Origin: Candidatus Portnoybacteria bacterium CG08_land_8_20_14_0_20_40_83
GTDB taxonomy: Bacteria; Patescibacteriota; Minisyncoccia; Portnoybacterales; GWB1-42-6
Assembly (NCBI GenBank): GCA_002774415.1
Contig: PEYL01000037.1
Location: forward strand, 1-6,224
DNA: 6,224 nt
Direction: 5' to 3'
The position numbers were made by a program, and so were the translations under genes. The notes below the pieces were generated by a model that was not told the origin of the DNA, ran no database searches, and was given only the letters and a program-made list of their open reading frames with translations. Below, piece after piece: positions 5,714 to 6,224 of this stretch (its first letter is position 1; each line of letters opens with the position of its first letter).

Positions 5714-6224
5714 AGTAATTTTTTAAAGTTGTTTGCTTCTTTTGCAAGATATTTTTTTATTTCTTTCCAGTCTGGTTTCTGCAGCATCACAAGCCGACTT
5801 TTATCCGAATCATTATCTGCGTCTTGAAAATAGACTAGTCCCTGCAGGCCAACGTAAATATTAAATGCTGGATACTTTTCCCTTGCAAATTTCATAATTT
5901 GCTCCAAGCCAAATTCTTTGATCAAAAAATAGATATCAACGAAATCTCTTCTCTTGCCTCTTTGGGAAATAGCCAGTATTTTCATAGCGGCAATATCTTC
6001 TTTTGATGCCAAGAGAACCTTCTCAATTCGCAAGGCCGGCCTTATTAGCTTATAAGGATACCAGAAAAAACTCATCTTGATCCCATTTGCGTCTATTTCA
6101 AGGGAGTCTTGGGCAACATAAATTTCCTGAGATTTTTGAAATTCTGCGTCAAATTGTTCGCGAAGTTTCCTGGTGTCAAATTTTTTGTCAGTATAAAAAT
6201 CAAAATCCAACGAAGTGCGGTGGC
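5710..6224 (-). CDS. AbiEii/AbiGii-family nucleotidyltransferase toxin, 5' end outside window
   Basis: The frame is open to the right edge, and the first complete codons read HRTSLDFDFYTDKKF. This corresponds to the GHR-x-S-x-DxDF motif of AbiEii (DUF1814) nucleotidyltransferases, with the catalytic D-x-D. The TTG at 6210 lies inside this motif and is not the real start; perhaps 40-60 N-terminal residues, including the GGT/GS part of the active site, lie outside. Downstream, VLLASKEDIAAMKILAISQR, followed by GKRRDFVDIYFLI, is the conserved helical block of the family. In type IV toxin-antitoxin systems such enzymes transfer nucleotides to RNA targets (tRNA acceptor ends for relatives such as MenT) and can act in phage defence. 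It ends in TGA within an ATGA overlap with the DUF6922-like gene, its likely partner. Confidence 0.85.
   Translation of the reverse strand, partial: HRTSLDFDFYTDKKFDTRKLREQFDAEFQKSQEIYVAQDSLEIDANGIKMSFFWYPYKLIRPALRIEKVLLASKEDIAAMKILAISQRGKRRDFVDIYFLIKEFGLEQIMKFAREKYPAFNIYVGLQGLVYFQDADNDSDKSRLVMLQKPDWKEIKKYLAKEANNFKKLL

Overview
The window is a compact, AT-rich bacterial stretch in which every gene I can support lies on the minus strand, so transcription runs from high to low coordinates. Start-stop overlaps of the ATGA type, very short gaps, weak or absent Shine-Dalgarno sequences and small single-domain proteins suggest a streamlined uncultured bacterium. A Patescibacteria (CPR) or Omnitrophota-like genome would fit, but there is no rRNA or marker gene to prove it. 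UGA is an ordinary stop here: it ends the AbiEii, nucleotidyltransferase, Nudix, GNAT and GT9 genes, four of them in ATGA overlaps. This argues against UGA-recoding lineages such as Gracilibacteria.

From right to left, 5411-6224 holds the 3' part of an AbiEii-type nucleotidyltransferase toxin gene, cut by the window edge, overlapping a 100-residue gene that looks like its DUF6922-type partner. A rho-independent terminator near 5355-5375 ends this unit. A long colinear array then runs from about 5247 to 261 with no convincing internal terminator. It contains a small MNT-fold nucleotidyltransferase, a class I SAM methyltransferase, a Nudix hydrolase, a C-terminally truncated GNAT acetyltransferase, a GT9 (heptosyltransferase-like) glycosyltransferase, a THUMP-domain RNA methyltransferase, a polysaccharide pyruvyl transferase, and a DUF4254 gene broken by one in-frame TGA. 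A terminator at 191-214 closes the array. Beyond it, a well-formed promoter (132-161) faces the left edge and precedes an ORF that starts at 96 and runs off the window through a GC-rich, repeat-like stretch.

The array falls into two functional halves. The right half (toxin pair, nucleotidyltransferase, methyltransferase, Nudix, GNAT) is a mix of small accessory enzymes. The left half (GT9, pyruvyl transferase, DUF4254) looks like part of a surface-glycan assembly set, with an RNA methyltransferase set among it. The halves meet at 3395-3417, where a GNAT domain stops about two thirds of the way through its fold and, 23 nt before its stop, a GT9 domain starts without its first beta-strand. This looks like a recombination or deletion breakpoint, or an assembly join. 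That junction and the single stop codon in the DUF4254 gene are the two most informative oddities. I do not see a clearly novel multi-gene system.
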